Shown here: piece after piece, positions 18,450 through 27,199 of the stretch
How the letters are laid out: every line of letters begins with the position of its first letter
Position numbering within the stretch: the stretch's first letter is position 1
Origin: Gammaproteobacteria bacterium
GTDB taxonomy: Bacteria > Pseudomonadota > Gammaproteobacteria > SZUA-229
Direction of reading: 5' to 3'
Length of the DNA stretch: 45,791 bases
NCBI GenBank assembly: GCA_029882215.1
Contig: JAOULC010000023.1
Coordinates: forward strand, 1-45,791
Program-made: the position numbers and the translations under genes
Notes under the pieces: generated by a model
Databases searched by the model: none
What the model was told of the DNA's origin: nothing
Seen by the model: only the letters and a program-made list of their open reading frames with translations

Positions 18450-18465
18450 TGCACGGCTCGTGCCA
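18450..18465 (-). promoter_or_regulatory. Sigma-54 promoter of the porin gene
   Basis: Minus-strand TGGCACGAGCCGTGCA: a perfect -24 element and a -12 element with one mismatch at correct spacing. The predicted start is near 18439, leaving a 108-base leader. Confidence 0.85.
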
Positions 18466-18539
18466 ATTTTAATAAACCTATAAAAAACAGTAAGATAGAA
18501 CAATAAATGAGAATAGTTGCGCAATACGCAAGAGATCGC

Positions 18540-18586
18540 GCACCATATGAGTGCCGTTGAAATCGGTTTGCGCTATTTTTTGGTGC
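18540..18586 (-). promoter_or_regulatory. NtrC site and a half-site upstream of the porin gene
   Basis: GCACCATATGAGTGC (18540-18554) is a perfect GCAC-N7-GTGC site centred at about -108. GCTATTTTTTGGTGC (18572-18586) keeps only the GTGC half and is centred at about -140. This spacing is the same as the classic glnA enhancer arrangement. Confidence 0.78.
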
Positions 18587-18631
18587 CCGATAAAAACATC
18601 AATGGCTTGTGTGTGATTTTTCTGTCACTGA

Positions 18632-20374
18632 CTAGTGACGAATATTTTTTATATAGATAGAAAGCAATATATCAGACAAGCCTCGCAGGCCGTCCAGTGT
18701 CATATATCTTCCTTCCCCGAATATCTGTTTTATAACCGAATCGGACTGGCTATCTAAGTTAAGACAAAAAGGCTTAATACCATCAGCAGATAATGACCTA
18801 GTAGCGTCTCTGGCGTCGTGTTGCAGGTACTGCGTGTCATAAACATCAATATCAGAAGGTGCACCGTCTGTAATCAGCAGCAACGCCTTGCGCCTTTGCG
18901 GCTGTTTTGAAAGGTGTGTCTGACTGTGCCTGATGGCGGCACCAAGTCTTGTAGAATACGCCCCGTGAATACCGGCTAGACTCGCTTTCGTTTCATCAAA
19001 GGACTGCTCAAAATCTTTATAATTAATAAACTGAATATCATGCCGGCCTTTTGATGAGAAACCATAAATCGAAAACGGGTCACCGGTTATTGAAATGGTT
19101 TCTCCAAGCAAAACAACCGCATCTCGAATTAACTGTGACACGGTATTACCTGTCCCATTGACCATTTCATTTGTTGACTCTGACAAATCGAGCAAAATGG
19201 TGATGGCCGTGTCTTTAACTCTTCGATAATCATTGCGCACAAACACCCGCATATCCGGCGTGCTATGGGTACGCAACGCCAGCATCGCATCAATAGCAGG
19301 ATCAAGATCCAGCTCATCTCCTTCTGTAATTTTTCTTATCCGTTGTCTGTCTTTTGCCTGCAGCTGTCTTGCCATGTGACGCAAGCTGTTCAATATAATC
19401 CTGTGTTTGCTATATATTATATCCAGTACTTCTGTTGAACCTGAGTGTGCTTTTGTTTCAACGACATTACACCAGTTTTCTTTAAGTACATGTATGCGAT
19501 AATCCCATTCAGGATACAGTGTACTGGTTTCGGCTTTTTCAGTGACAAGCTGCCGGTACTCTAAAGATGCCTGTTCCGCCTGGCGAATAAAATACTCACT
19601 GCCACCCGCTACTTCCCGCTCACTAAACTTTAGCTCGGTGCCCGTATCCTGTTCTTGTAATGTATTTTTTAAAAAATTTGTTTTTTCTGCTTCGGCAACT
19701 GTATTTTCTTCAGAAGGCTTCTCAATCAGCTCATTCCATAAACAACGGTTATCATCACGATAGATAACTAACTGCTCATAACGCCCTGAATTTAATGGCA
19801 GGCGCATTTGCCCAAGGTCATTTGCCAGGCTAAGCCCGATAGTTTCCGAGAAATCTGTGTTATTGCTGATACCTGAACTATCTAGTATCAGACTTTTACC
19901 TTTCTTCACCCACTGATGATCATCATGAAAAAGCGGGTCCAGTACGCTTCGCGATAACCGCAGCATCAGCATTCGCGCATCATCAGCTTCTGCATTATTT
20001 ATCGCATGAAATTCAAGCCATAACTTTCTAAGCCCCGGAAACTGACTGATTGCCATTAACTCAATCCGCAGATCTTCTACCAGCCCGATTAAAGTCCGCT
20101 GCATTAAATTGAAATTTTTGTTTTCAAGTGCAGCTGAGCTGTATATTAAATGTAATGAGGCATGTACTGCGGCAGCACGATAATAATTTATCTGCCTGCT
20201 ATTTACATTTACCTGTTGACGAAGGTAAATATGATTCTCGATGATATAACTGAAGGGAGTAGATTCTTGCGTTTCAGATTCGGCATTAGATAAGGAGAAC
20301 GCCCTGTTCCATAATGCACGCAAGTAGAGCTCCGTTCTTCTTTTGACATTTTCTAGGTGAATAACTTCATTCAT
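18632..20374 (-). CDS. NorD/CbbO-like VWA-domain protein
   Basis: A 580-residue protein when started at the ATG at 20374 (MNEVIHLENVKRRTEL); the longer frame to 20509 overlaps amiE and is less likely, though no strong ribosome site is seen at either. The N-terminal half has the NorD/CbbO pattern YYRAAAVHASLHLIY and LVEDLRIELMAISQFPGL. The C-terminal third is a von Willebrand A domain with an intact MIDAS motif (DLSES) and LLITDGAPSD. Family members work with a MoxR-type AAA+ ATPase (NorQ, CbbQ) to activate metalloenzymes such as nitric oxide reductase or Rubisco. No such ATPase lies in the window. It follows amiE by 73 bases, so it is probably the last gene of the urt-amiE operon; an activation or metal-insertion role for an amide/urea enzyme is a guess. 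Confidence 0.82.
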   Translation of the reverse strand: MNEVIHLENVKRRTELYLRALWNRAFSLSNAESETQESTPFSYIIENHIYLRQQVNVNSRQINYYRAAAVHASLHLIYSSAALENKNFNLMQRTLIGLVEDLRIELMAISQFPGLRKLWLEFHAINNAEADDARMLMLRLSRSVLDPLFHDDHQWVKKGKSLILDSSGISNNTDFSETIGLSLANDLGQMRLPLNSGRYEQLVIYRDDNRCLWNELIEKPSEENTVAEAEKTNFLKNTLQEQDTGTELKFSEREVAGGSEYFIRQAEQASLEYRQLVTEKAETSTLYPEWDYRIHVLKENWCNVVETKAHSGSTEVLDIIYSKHRIILNSLRHMARQLQAKDRQRIRKITEGDELDLDPAIDAMLALRTHSTPDMRVFVRNDYRRVKDTAITILLDLSESTNEMVNGTGNTVSQLIRDAVVLLGETISITGDPFSIYGFSSKGRHDIQFINYKDFEQSFDETKASLAGIHGAYSTRLGAAIRHSQTHLSKQPQRRKALLLITDGAPSDIDVYDTQYLQHDARDATRSLSADGIKPFCLNLDSQSDSVIKQIFGEGRYMTLDGLRGLSDILLSIYIKNIRH

Positions 20375-20447
20375 AACTAACAATACATAATCTACAATGA
20401 ATAAAGTAATTGGCGGATTGTCAGGCAGTCCGCCAGTTATGCTTACC

Positions 20448-21491
20448 CTATTTGTGTCCGGTATCAGTGTCTTCGTTTGGAAGGCCGTCAATCGGGCACT
20501 CAGCAACACCTACCGTTTTACGGGTTATTGCCTCCACATTCTCCTTTGCCTGTTGCGGATCGTTAATCCAGGTACGATAAAATTCATAAGGGCATTCCGC
20601 TACACCCTCATTGCCATCACCCGAATTAATCTTACCCGTGTAACCACGGTGCATTAATTTAAATAAATGATTTTGAGACTGCCAGTTTTTACGCGCATCA
20701 CGTATCTGCGATACCGATAACTCAGCATACTGAATTCCGTATTCTTCTTCTCCACATTCACCCAGAGTATGACCGTCAAAGCCAACTATCGCTGAGTGGC
20801 CAAAGTAAGAATATACGCCGTCAAAGCCTGCTGCATTAGCAACGGCCACGTAGGTATTATTCATCCACGCCATTGCCTTTGAAACTATCACTTGCTGTTC
20901 TTTTGACGGATACATATAGCCCTGACAACGCACTATCAGTTCTGCTCCGCGCATGGCGCAGTCTCGCCATATCTCGGGATAGTTTCCATCATCACATATA
21001 ATCAGACTGACCTTCATTCCTTTAGGACCTTCTGATACATATGTCTGATCTCCCGGGTACCAGCCTTCGACCGGACACCAGGGCATAATCTTGCGATACT
21101 TTTGTACAATCTCACCTTCGTTATTCATCAGTATCAATGTATTGTATGGTGCTTTATTAGGGTGATCTTCATGCCGTTCACCGGTGAGTGAAAAGACACC
21201 CCAGGTATTTGCTTTGCGACAAGCTTCTGCAAAAATATCGGTTTCTTCTCCGGGTATGGTTGATGCTGTTTCATACATCTCTTTTGCATCATACATAATC
21301 CCGTGAGTACTGTACTCCGGGAAAATAACCAGATCCATTCCCGGCAAGCCGCGTTTCATCCCAACCAGCATATCTGCGATTTTTCTCGCATTATCCAGAA
21401 CCTCAGCTTTAGTATGCAAGCGAGGCATTTTATAGTTTACTACCGCTACACCAACCGTATCATTGCTTGATGATATATCACCGTGTCTCAT
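20448..21491 (-). CDS. amiE: Aliphatic amidase AmiE
   Basis: A 347-residue nitrilase-superfamily enzyme hydrolysing short aliphatic amides such as acetamide and propionamide to acid plus ammonia. It aligns with Pseudomonas aeruginosa AmiE (346 residues) from the first residue ([20 protein letters not shown]) almost without gaps. The catalytic triad is in place: Glu59 (FPEYS), Lys134 (KYRKIMPW) and Cys166 ([12 protein letters not shown]). Cytoplasmic, probably a hexamer. It lies 19 bases below urtE, so it is co-transcribed with the transporter; the Pseudomonas regulators AmiC and AmiR are not present. Here control appears to be by nitrogen status through the urtA promoter. Confidence 0.96.
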   Translation of the reverse strand: MRHGDISSSNDTVGVAVVNYKMPRLHTKAEVLDNARKIADMLVGMKRGLPGMDLVIFPEYSTHGIMYDAKEMYETASTIPGEETDIFAEACRKANTWGVFSLTGERHEDHPNKAPYNTLILMNNEGEIVQKYRKIMPWCPVEGWYPGDQTYVSEGPKGMKVSLIICDDGNYPEIWRDCAMRGAELIVRCQGYMYPSKEQQVIVSKAMAWMNNTYVAVANAAGFDGVYSYFGHSAIVGFDGHTLGECGEEEYGIQYAELSVSQIRDARKNWQSQNHLFKLMHRGYTGKINSGDGNEGVAECPYEFYRTWINDPQQAKENVEAITRKTVGVAECPIDGLPNEDTDTGHK

Positions 21492-21510
21492 TTCTTATCC
21501 TCAATTTTTC

Positions 21511-22200
21511 TTAGACAGACAGATATTTACTAATCTGTGCTGTATCAACGTCTTCTCTTAAATCTTCATGAATGAAGTTGCCTTTATCTATCACGATCAG
21601 CCTGTCGGCAATGGCCATGGTAAAACTTAGCACCTGCTCCGATACAATAATCGTGATATCCCGTAATTGCTGAATCTCATTTAAGATTCTTGCAATATCT
21701 TTTATTATCGATGGCTGAATTCCTTCCGTTGGCTCATCCAGCAATAAAACTTTAGGGTTGGTAACCAGTGCACGGGCTATTGCAAGTTGCTGCTGCTGAC
21801 CACCTGAAAGATTTCCGCCTTTACGATGCCTCATTTCCTGTAACACCGGAAATAAAGCATAAATATCATCCGGAATTTTTTTCAGACCGGAAACTTCCAT
21901 ACCTGTTTCAATATTTTCCTGAACCGTCAGTGTAGGAAAGATCATTCTGCCCTGTGGCACATAAGCAATGCCATTTTCTACACGCTGGTAGCTTTCGTTT
22001 TTGGTAACATCTTTACCGTCAATTTTTATACTGCCTTTACCTGCTTCCAGTATTCCAATTAACGATTTAAACAGCGTTGTTTTTCCCATGCCATTACGGC
22101 CCATTATTGCCAGTGTTTCATTTTTTTTAGCCTCAAAGCTAATACCGTGAATCACTTCGCTCTGGCCGTAACTTACGTGTAAATCTGATACTTCAAGCAC
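21511..22200 (-). CDS. urtE: Urea/short-chain amide ABC transporter ATPase UrtE
   Basis: A 229-residue ATPase of the LivF branch. Walker A is GRNGMGKTT, the signature is LSGGQQQQLAIARAL, and Walker B is VLLLDEPTEGIQPSI; the GIQPSI ending is typical of UrtE. It pairs with UrtD to power uptake through UrtB and UrtC. It is separated from urtD by 16 bases and from amiE by 19, indicating a single operon. The substrate range may include formamide and acetamide as well as urea, as for FmdF-type systems; the gene context favours a broad range. Confidence 0.93.
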   Translation of the reverse strand: MLEVSDLHVSYGQSEVIHGISFEAKKNETLAIMGRNGMGKTTLFKSLIGILEAGKGSIKIDGKDVTKNESYQRVENGIAYVPQGRMIFPTLTVQENIETGMEVSGLKKIPDDIYALFPVLQEMRHRKGGNLSGGQQQQLAIARALVTNPKVLLLDEPTEGIQPSIIKDIARILNEIQQLRDITIIVSEQVLSFTMAIADRLIVIDKGNFIHEDLREDVDTAQISKYLSV

Positions 22201-22216
22201 AATAATACTCCTCTGG

Positions 22217-22960
22217 CTAATGACCCAAATATACTTCGATAACTTTTGGATTGTTTTGAACGGTTTTCATATCACCTTCAGCGAGAATTTTACCCTGATG
22301 TAACACCGTCACTTTATCCGCAATACTGGCAACAAAATCCATGTCATGTTCAATCACCAGAACAGAACGGCCTTTACAGATACCTTTCAACAATTCTGCT
22401 GTTTGCTCACGCTCCTTTACACTCATACCGGCAACCGGTTCATCCAGCATCAGCAATTGCGGATCCTGGATCAGCAACATCGCGATTTCCAGCCATTGCT
22501 TTTGGCCGTGACTCAGTAAAGCAGATTCCATATCCAGAAACTCTTCAAGAAATACTTCTTTCGCAATTTCTTTAATGCGCGCATCTACTTCCTGCGTACA
22601 TTTAAATCCAATCGAACCGAACACAGAGCGACCTTTGGGATAGGAAACCTCAAGATTCTCATATACCGTCAGGTTTTCATAAATAGACGGTGTCTGAAAT
22701 TTTCGGCCAACGCCTGCATGAACAATTTCATGTTCTGCAAGCTTTGTCATTTCTTTGTTCATAAACATAATACTGCCATCTGTTGATTTTGTTTTTCCAC
22801 AAATCAAGTCAAGGACAGTTGTTTTTCCCGCACCATTTGGTCCGATAATGACCCGTAATTCATCTTTTTCAATATACAAATTCAAACCATCAACAGCTTT
22901 AAAGCCATCAAATGAAACGGTTAAATCTTCAATCGCCAAAGCATAATCTGAAATACTCAT
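22217..22960 (-). CDS. urtD: Urea/short-chain amide ABC transporter ATPase UrtD
   Basis: A 247-residue ATPase of the LivG branch. Walker A is GPNGAGKTT. The motif GVGRKFQTPSIYENLTV is typical of UrtD. The signature is the degenerate LSHGQKQWLEIAMLL, as usual in this subfamily, and Walker B is LLMLDEPVAGM. The C-terminus ends VQNNPKVIEVYLGH. It sits between urtC (22 bases) and urtE (16 bases) in the operon. Confidence 0.93.
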   Translation of the reverse strand: MSISDYALAIEDLTVSFDGFKAVDGLNLYIEKDELRVIIGPNGAGKTTVLDLICGKTKSTDGSIMFMNKEMTKLAEHEIVHAGVGRKFQTPSIYENLTVYENLEVSYPKGRSVFGSIGFKCTQEVDARIKEIAKEVFLEEFLDMESALLSHGQKQWLEIAMLLIQDPQLLMLDEPVAGMSVKEREQTAELLKGICKGRSVLVIEHDMDFVASIADKVTVLHQGKILAEGDMKTVQNNPKVIEVYLGH

Positions 22961-22982
22961 AATATTGACTCCTTGAAGTTAG

Positions 22983-24143
22983 TTATTCGCTTGTAGCGGG
23001 CGCTTTTTTTGCACGCTTATTTTCAATGAACGCCTTAACAGCAATTACGCATTGTCTGTTTTTAATACAGGCTGTTAGCTTGTTACCATGCTTTTCCCAC
23101 AAACCGGCAAGGCCGTTTGGAAAGAACATAACAACTGCAATAAACAAACCACCCATCAGGAACAACCAGACTTCAGGTAGTGTTTCCGAGAATACAGTTT
23201 TGCCGTAATTCACAAGCAGCGTGCCGTAGACAACACCAATCAGTGACATACGACCGCCAACAGCTGCAAAAATGACCATTTCAATCGATGGAACGATGCC
23301 GACAAATGACGGTGACATAAAGCCAACCTGCAGTGTAAACATCGCTCCGCCAATAGAAGAAATCACAGCCGATAAGACAAAAACAAATATTTTAAAATTT
23401 GATACGTCATAGCCTGAGAATCTTACACGATCCTCTTTATCTTTCATCGCTAGTAGCAAACGACCAAATTTACTGGTCAAAATATAGCGGCTTAGAAAAA
23501 TTACAGCGAACAATAAAATGGCATTAATAAAATAAAGAATATACTTGGCGGAATCAGTACGGATATCCCAGCCATGCAGGGTTCTTAAGTCTGTAATACC
23601 ATTAATACCACCGGTGTATCCTTGCTGGCCCACAATCAACACAGTCAGTATGACTGCAATAATCTGTGTAATGATTGCAAAATACACACCACCAACTCTG
23701 CGCTTAAACATTGAATAGCCAATAATAAATGCAAAGACCGTCGGCACCAGAATTACCGCTATCAAGGTAATGCCAAAGTTATCAAAGGGCTGCCAAAACC
23801 ATGGCAACTCAGTCAGCTGATTCCAGTCCATAAAATCCGGAATACCCGGTGTTGACTGAATAGCTGTGTTTTCCGGGCTCGATGCTTCAAGTTTCAGAAA
23901 CATGGCCATGCTGTAGCCACCAAGACCAAAGAATATCCCCTGACCCAGGCTTAATATACCGCCATAGCCCCAGAGTAGAACCAGACTCACTGCCGCAAAA
24001 GCATAGGTAAGATACTTACCCACCATATTAAGCCGGAATAAATCAAGACCGATGGGTAATACAATAAAGATCAGTGCAGCGAGAATGGCAATGCCAATCA
24101 TGCCGTTTTTACCGCCCAATAATCTGTCGTATATAAAATTCAT
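22983..24143 (-). CDS. urtC: Urea/short-chain amide ABC transporter permease UrtC
   Basis: A 386-residue permease of the LivM type with about nine or ten helices. Conserved stretches include LLWGYGGILSLGQGIFFGLGGY, GYTGGINGITDL and MVIFAAVGGRMSLIGVVYGT. It forms the membrane channel with UrtB. The C-terminal tail is basic. It lies 18 bases below urtB. Confidence 0.93.
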   Translation of the reverse strand: MNFIYDRLLGGKNGMIGIAILAALIFIVLPIGLDLFRLNMVGKYLTYAFAAVSLVLLWGYGGILSLGQGIFFGLGGYSMAMFLKLEASSPENTAIQSTPGIPDFMDWNQLTELPWFWQPFDNFGITLIAVILVPTVFAFIIGYSMFKRRVGGVYFAIITQIIAVILTVLIVGQQGYTGGINGITDLRTLHGWDIRTDSAKYILYFINAILLFAVIFLSRYILTSKFGRLLLAMKDKEDRVRFSGYDVSNFKIFVFVLSAVISSIGGAMFTLQVGFMSPSFVGIVPSIEMVIFAAVGGRMSLIGVVYGTLLVNYGKTVFSETLPEVWLFLMGGLFIAVVMFFPNGLAGLWEKHGNKLTACIKNRQCVIAVKAFIENKRAKKAPATSE

Positions 24144-24161
24144 TTTTTTCTCCAGACTCGT

Positions 24162-25085
24162 TTATTTACGCACTTTTATTGAGAACAGACCTTCCGGACG
24201 CATCATCAGGAAGATAACAATCGTCAGCAATGTCATCACTTTGGCCATAGAACCGCTGATGAAAAATTCCAGAATAGACTGTGCCTGTGCTATTGAGAAA
24301 GCAGAAGCAATTGTTCCAAACAAACTACCGGCACCGCCAAACACGACAACCATAAAAGTATCAACGATATACAGTGAACCAGTTGTTGGACCTGTTGATG
24401 CAATTGTTGTAAAGGCAGCACCTGCTATACCCGCAATACCACAACCTAAAGCAAATGTAAGACGGTCAATTTTTTTAGTGTTAATGCCGACAGCTCCGCT
24501 CATTACCCTGTTTTGCGTTGTTGCACGTACACGCAGTCCCCAGCTTGAGCGGTACATCAGAATAAACACACCTAATGTAACGATGGCCGTCAGAGCTAAA
24601 ACAAACAAACCATTTAATGGTATATCAATCGTATCAGTCGGCTGATACGAACCCAGCAGCCAGTCTGGCAATGTAGGACTTACTTCACGCGCACCAAATA
24701 CAGAACGAAATGTTTGCTGCATAATCAAACTCAAACCCCATGTCGCCAGTAGCGTATCAAGCGGTCTTTTATAAAGATGTCTTATCAGTGCAAACTCAGC
24801 CAGATAACCCAGCAAGCCTGCTATCAGGAATGAGAACACTATTGCAAAAACAAAATAATACTGAATAAATCCTGGAAAATATTTTTCACTCACCGCTGAC
24901 ATCAGGTAGGTTGTATAGGCTCCAACCGCCATAAATTCACCATGAGCCATATTTATTACGCCCATCTGGCCAAATATAATCGCCAAACCCAGTGCCATAA
25001 GTAACAGCACACTAAACAGACTGAAACCAGCGAAGCCTTGCATTGCAAAAATTGATAACAATTCTTGCGTTGTATAGTCACCCAT
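24162..25085 (-). CDS. urtB: Urea/short-chain amide ABC transporter permease UrtB
   Basis: A 307-residue LivH-type permease with about eight helices. Family motifs are LAIIFGQMGVINMAHGEFMAVGAY, LDTLLATWGLSLIMQQ, VRATTQNRVMSGAVGIN and ALGCGIAGIAGAAFT. It lacks the long N-terminal extracytoplasmic part found in some urtB products. It is separated from urtA by 120 bases that contain a possible attenuating hairpin. Confidence 0.93.
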   Translation of the reverse strand: MGDYTTQELLSIFAMQGFAGFSLFSVLLLMALGLAIIFGQMGVINMAHGEFMAVGAYTTYLMSAVSEKYFPGFIQYYFVFAIVFSFLIAGLLGYLAEFALIRHLYKRPLDTLLATWGLSLIMQQTFRSVFGAREVSPTLPDWLLGSYQPTDTIDIPLNGLFVLALTAIVTLGVFILMYRSSWGLRVRATTQNRVMSGAVGINTKKIDRLTFALGCGIAGIAGAAFTTIASTGPTTGSLYIVDTFMVVVFGGAGSLFGTIASAFSIAQAQSILEFFISGSMAKVMTLLTIVIFLMMRPEGLFSIKVRK

Positions 25086-25149
25086 ATCACTTTCTCCGCA
25101 GAAAATTTCTAACTAACACTCAGAACATTTTTAAAATTTTATTTTTTGT

Positions 25150-25177
25150 AAAAAGCCGCCATCCATGAGCAGCTTTT
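25150..25177 (-). terminator. Weak hairpin between urtA and urtB, possible attenuator
   Basis: The stem pairs AAAAAGC and GC with GC and GCTTTTT around one mismatch and a 9-base loop. It lies just after the urtA stop. It could stop part of the transcripts so that the binding protein is made in excess of the membrane subunits. Confidence 0.5.
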
Positions 25178-25205
25178 TTTACGACTTTAAACTATTGTTT
25201 AAGTC

Positions 25206-26435
25206 TTACTGGTAACCTTTAGGGAAAGGATTTGGCTCAATCAGATCTGATTCAAATACAACCGTTGCCTGGCCGTCTTTGTTCCATTTCGCAACACGTG
25301 TCTTACTCCACAGGTGATGATTAGGATGTAATTTAACATAGCCTTCCGGTGCCTGTTTTAGCTCGATTCCAGCTGTTTCTGATACCTTAACCACTTTATC
25401 AACATCAAAGCTACCGGCTTTTTCTACCGCTGCTTTCCATAACCACGGACCAAGGTATGCTGCCTGGGTAACATCACCCATTACACTGTCATCACCCCAC
25501 ATTTCTTTGAAAGCCTTAACAAATGCTTTGTTGTTTTCATTGTCCTGGCTCTGGAAATATTTCATAACAGAGTAGAAGCCTTCAAGGTTTTCACCGCCTA
25601 TACCCAGTACTTCGTCTTCAGTTACTGATAAAGTTAGCAGTGTTTGTTTTTTACTTGTGATACCAGCGGCTTTAAGCTGCTTGAACCATGCAACATTACT
25701 TCCACCTACAACAGCTGCGTAAATAACATCAGGTTTTTTCAGACGAATTTTATTAATAGTTGATCCAAACTGAGTATTACCTAATGGCTTGTAGTCTTCA
25801 CCGACAACTTTTCCGCCTAGTACATTTTCAATATGTTTACGCGCAATCTTCATAGTTGTACGTGGCCAGATGTAGTCTGAACCAATCAGGTAGAATGTTT
25901 TTGCTTTCTTTTCTTTAGCAACCCAGTCTAGCCCGGCAAGAATTTGCTGTGTAGCTTCCTGACCTGTGTAGATCACATTATGCGACTGCTCCAGTCCTTC
26001 ATAAAAAGTCGGGTAATATAACAGTCCGTTTTCTTTTTCAAAAACAGGTAGTGCCGCTTTACGGGAAGCAGATGTCCAGCAACCAAATACAGCAGCTACT
26101 TTATCTTTAACTAATAATTTACGAGACTTTTCCGCGAACGTTGGCCAGTCACTTGCGCCATCTTCCTGTATTACTTCAATCTGCCGGCCTAAAATACCGC
26201 CCATGTCATTGATTTGTTTGATTGCCAGTTTTTCTGCTTCCTGCGCACCCGTCTCACTGATTGCCATTGTTCCGGTTAATGAGTGAAGAATACCCACTTT
26301 AACAACCTTATCTGTCACAGCTAAACCAGTAGTGTTAACACTAGCGGCTGATACATTCATATTGACTGCCATGGTTAAGCCTAAAGCTAACCCCACAACA
26401 TTCCCCAGTTTTGATAAAGTAAACCTTGATTTCAT
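25206..26435 (-). CDS. urtA: Urea/short-chain amide-binding protein UrtA
   Basis: A 409-residue periplasmic binding protein with a signal peptide (about residues 1-30, cleavage near VSA-AS). It belongs to the UrtA/FmdD/AmiC branch of the leucine-binding protein family: KVGILHSLTGTMAISETG, VAAVFGCWTSASRKAALPVFE, LLYYPTFYEGLEQS, and GSDYIWPRTT are typical. It delivers urea or short amides to UrtBC. GAGGG lies at good spacing before the ATG. It is the first gene of the urtABCDE-amiE operon, with a perfect sigma-54 promoter about 92 bases upstream. Confidence 0.94.
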   Translation of the reverse strand: MKSRFTLSKLGNVVGLALGLTMAVNMNVSAASVNTTGLAVTDKVVKVGILHSLTGTMAISETGAQEAEKLAIKQINDMGGILGRQIEVIQEDGASDWPTFAEKSRKLLVKDKVAAVFGCWTSASRKAALPVFEKENGLLYYPTFYEGLEQSHNVIYTGQEATQQILAGLDWVAKEKKAKTFYLIGSDYIWPRTTMKIARKHIENVLGGKVVGEDYKPLGNTQFGSTINKIRLKKPDVIYAAVVGGSNVAWFKQLKAAGITSKKQTLLTLSVTEDEVLGIGGENLEGFYSVMKYFQSQDNENNKAFVKAFKEMWGDDSVMGDVTQAAYLGPWLWKAAVEKAGSFDVDKVVKVSETAGIELKQAPEGYVKLHPNHHLWSKTRVAKWNKDGQATVVFESDLIEPNPFPKGYQ

Positions 26436-26537
26436 TTTTATTAACCCTCTGATTAGAAAAAAGCATTCAACTTAATGTTCGGTTCGATGCACTGAAATAG
26501 TAATCTTCCAATATCATTTCCCCCCTAATATTTAGAT

Positions 26538-26553
26538 TGCAACCTGTATGCCA
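26538..26553 (-). promoter_or_regulatory. Sigma-54 promoter of the urt-amiE operon
   Basis: Minus-strand TGGCATACAGGTTGCA is a full match to TGGCAYR-N4-TTGCA. The predicted start is near 26527, about 92 bases above the urtA ATG. Confidence 0.9.
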
Positions 26554-26680
26554 ACATATAAGATTTTCATTTTTGCTTTTCAATAAGCACGTAATTCTTA
26601 TTAATTTGTTAATAAAACACTCATACGTATATTTTTTGAACTATTTCGATCCTCATTATTTAACATTCAGTTATTACACT

Positions 26681-26725
26681 GCGCCATTATCGGGCGCTTA
26701 GTCATATCCGGCACCCTTGTGGTGC
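26681..26725 (-). promoter_or_regulatory. NtrC sites upstream of urtA, unusually far out
   Basis: GCACCCTTGTGGTGC (26711-26725) is a perfect GCAC-N7-GTGC site. GCGCCATTATCGGGC (26681-26695) is a weak version 30 bases away. Centres are about 191 and 161 bases upstream of the predicted start, further than at the other promoters here. Confidence 0.65.
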
Positions 26726-26739
26726 GTGTTTTTTTAGGC

Positions 26740-26772
26740 AAAAAAAACGCCGGGCAAAAATAGAGCCCGGCG
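26740..26772 (-). terminator. Intrinsic terminator after fmdAB
   Basis: An 8-pair GC stem CGCCGGGC/GCCCGGCG with a 9-base loop, followed on the minus strand by eight T. It lies 38 bases past the fmdB stop and separates fmdAB from the urt promoter region. Confidence 0.92.
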
Positions 26773-26810
26773 ATCATAAGGAGGATTCTTAATTCGTTGT
26801 TAATCTATCT

Positions 26811-27125
26811 TTAGCCAAGCATCCATGGCCGGCTTCCCGCACTTATTTGCTGCAGAACGCCTTTGCTCTTTTCTTCATGATCATGATTATGATCACTACA
26901 ACTGTGTTGCTTTTTTACTTTTCTGGGTTCAAATACAGCCCTTTCGTTTCTTTCTTTGATGATTCGTTCATTTTTTTTAAGGATCTCAAGATGCGCCGCT
27001 GATATCTTTCTCGCTGACGGGGCATTACACTTCGGACAAACTCTTAACGGAGAATATTCTTCAAGGGTCTGCAGTTCACTAAATTCATTTGAGCATTTTG
27101 GACACTCGTAATCATATAAAGGCAT
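26811..27125 (-). CDS. fmdB: FmdB zinc-ribbon protein
   Basis: A 104-residue protein. The N-terminal FmdB domain (MPLYDYECPKC, then RVCPKCNAPSARKISAAHL) has two CxxC pairs for one zinc. A basic linker and a His-rich tail (HSCSDHNHDHEE) follow. In Methylophilus the homologue lies next to formamidase and was proposed to be regulatory; the molecular role is not established. The His-rich tail could bind nickel or zinc, which is inference. It lies 74 bases below fmdA and is probably co-transcribed with it. Confidence 0.9.
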   Translation of the reverse strand: MPLYDYECPKCSNEFSELQTLEEYSPLRVCPKCNAPSARKISAAHLEILKKNERIIKERNERAVFEPRKVKKQHSCSDHNHDHEEKSKGVLQQISAGSRPWMLG

Positions 27126-27199
27126 ACATCACTTCCATTATTTCTTATCATTACAGGAACCGTTAAGTATTTTTATACTTACCGGTTCCTGATCACACT

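Noticed and set aside
18450-18465. GCACGGCTCGTGC read as an NtrC palindrome
   Set aside because: The half-sites are 5 bases apart, not 7; the string fits the sigma-54 promoter better.
24052-24645. A 197-codon plus-strand frame
   Set aside because: Antisense across urtB and urtC; both permeases are clear family members.
26436-26530. Urea or guanidine riboswitch in the urtA leader
   Set aside because: The leader is short and has no conserved fold that I recognise.
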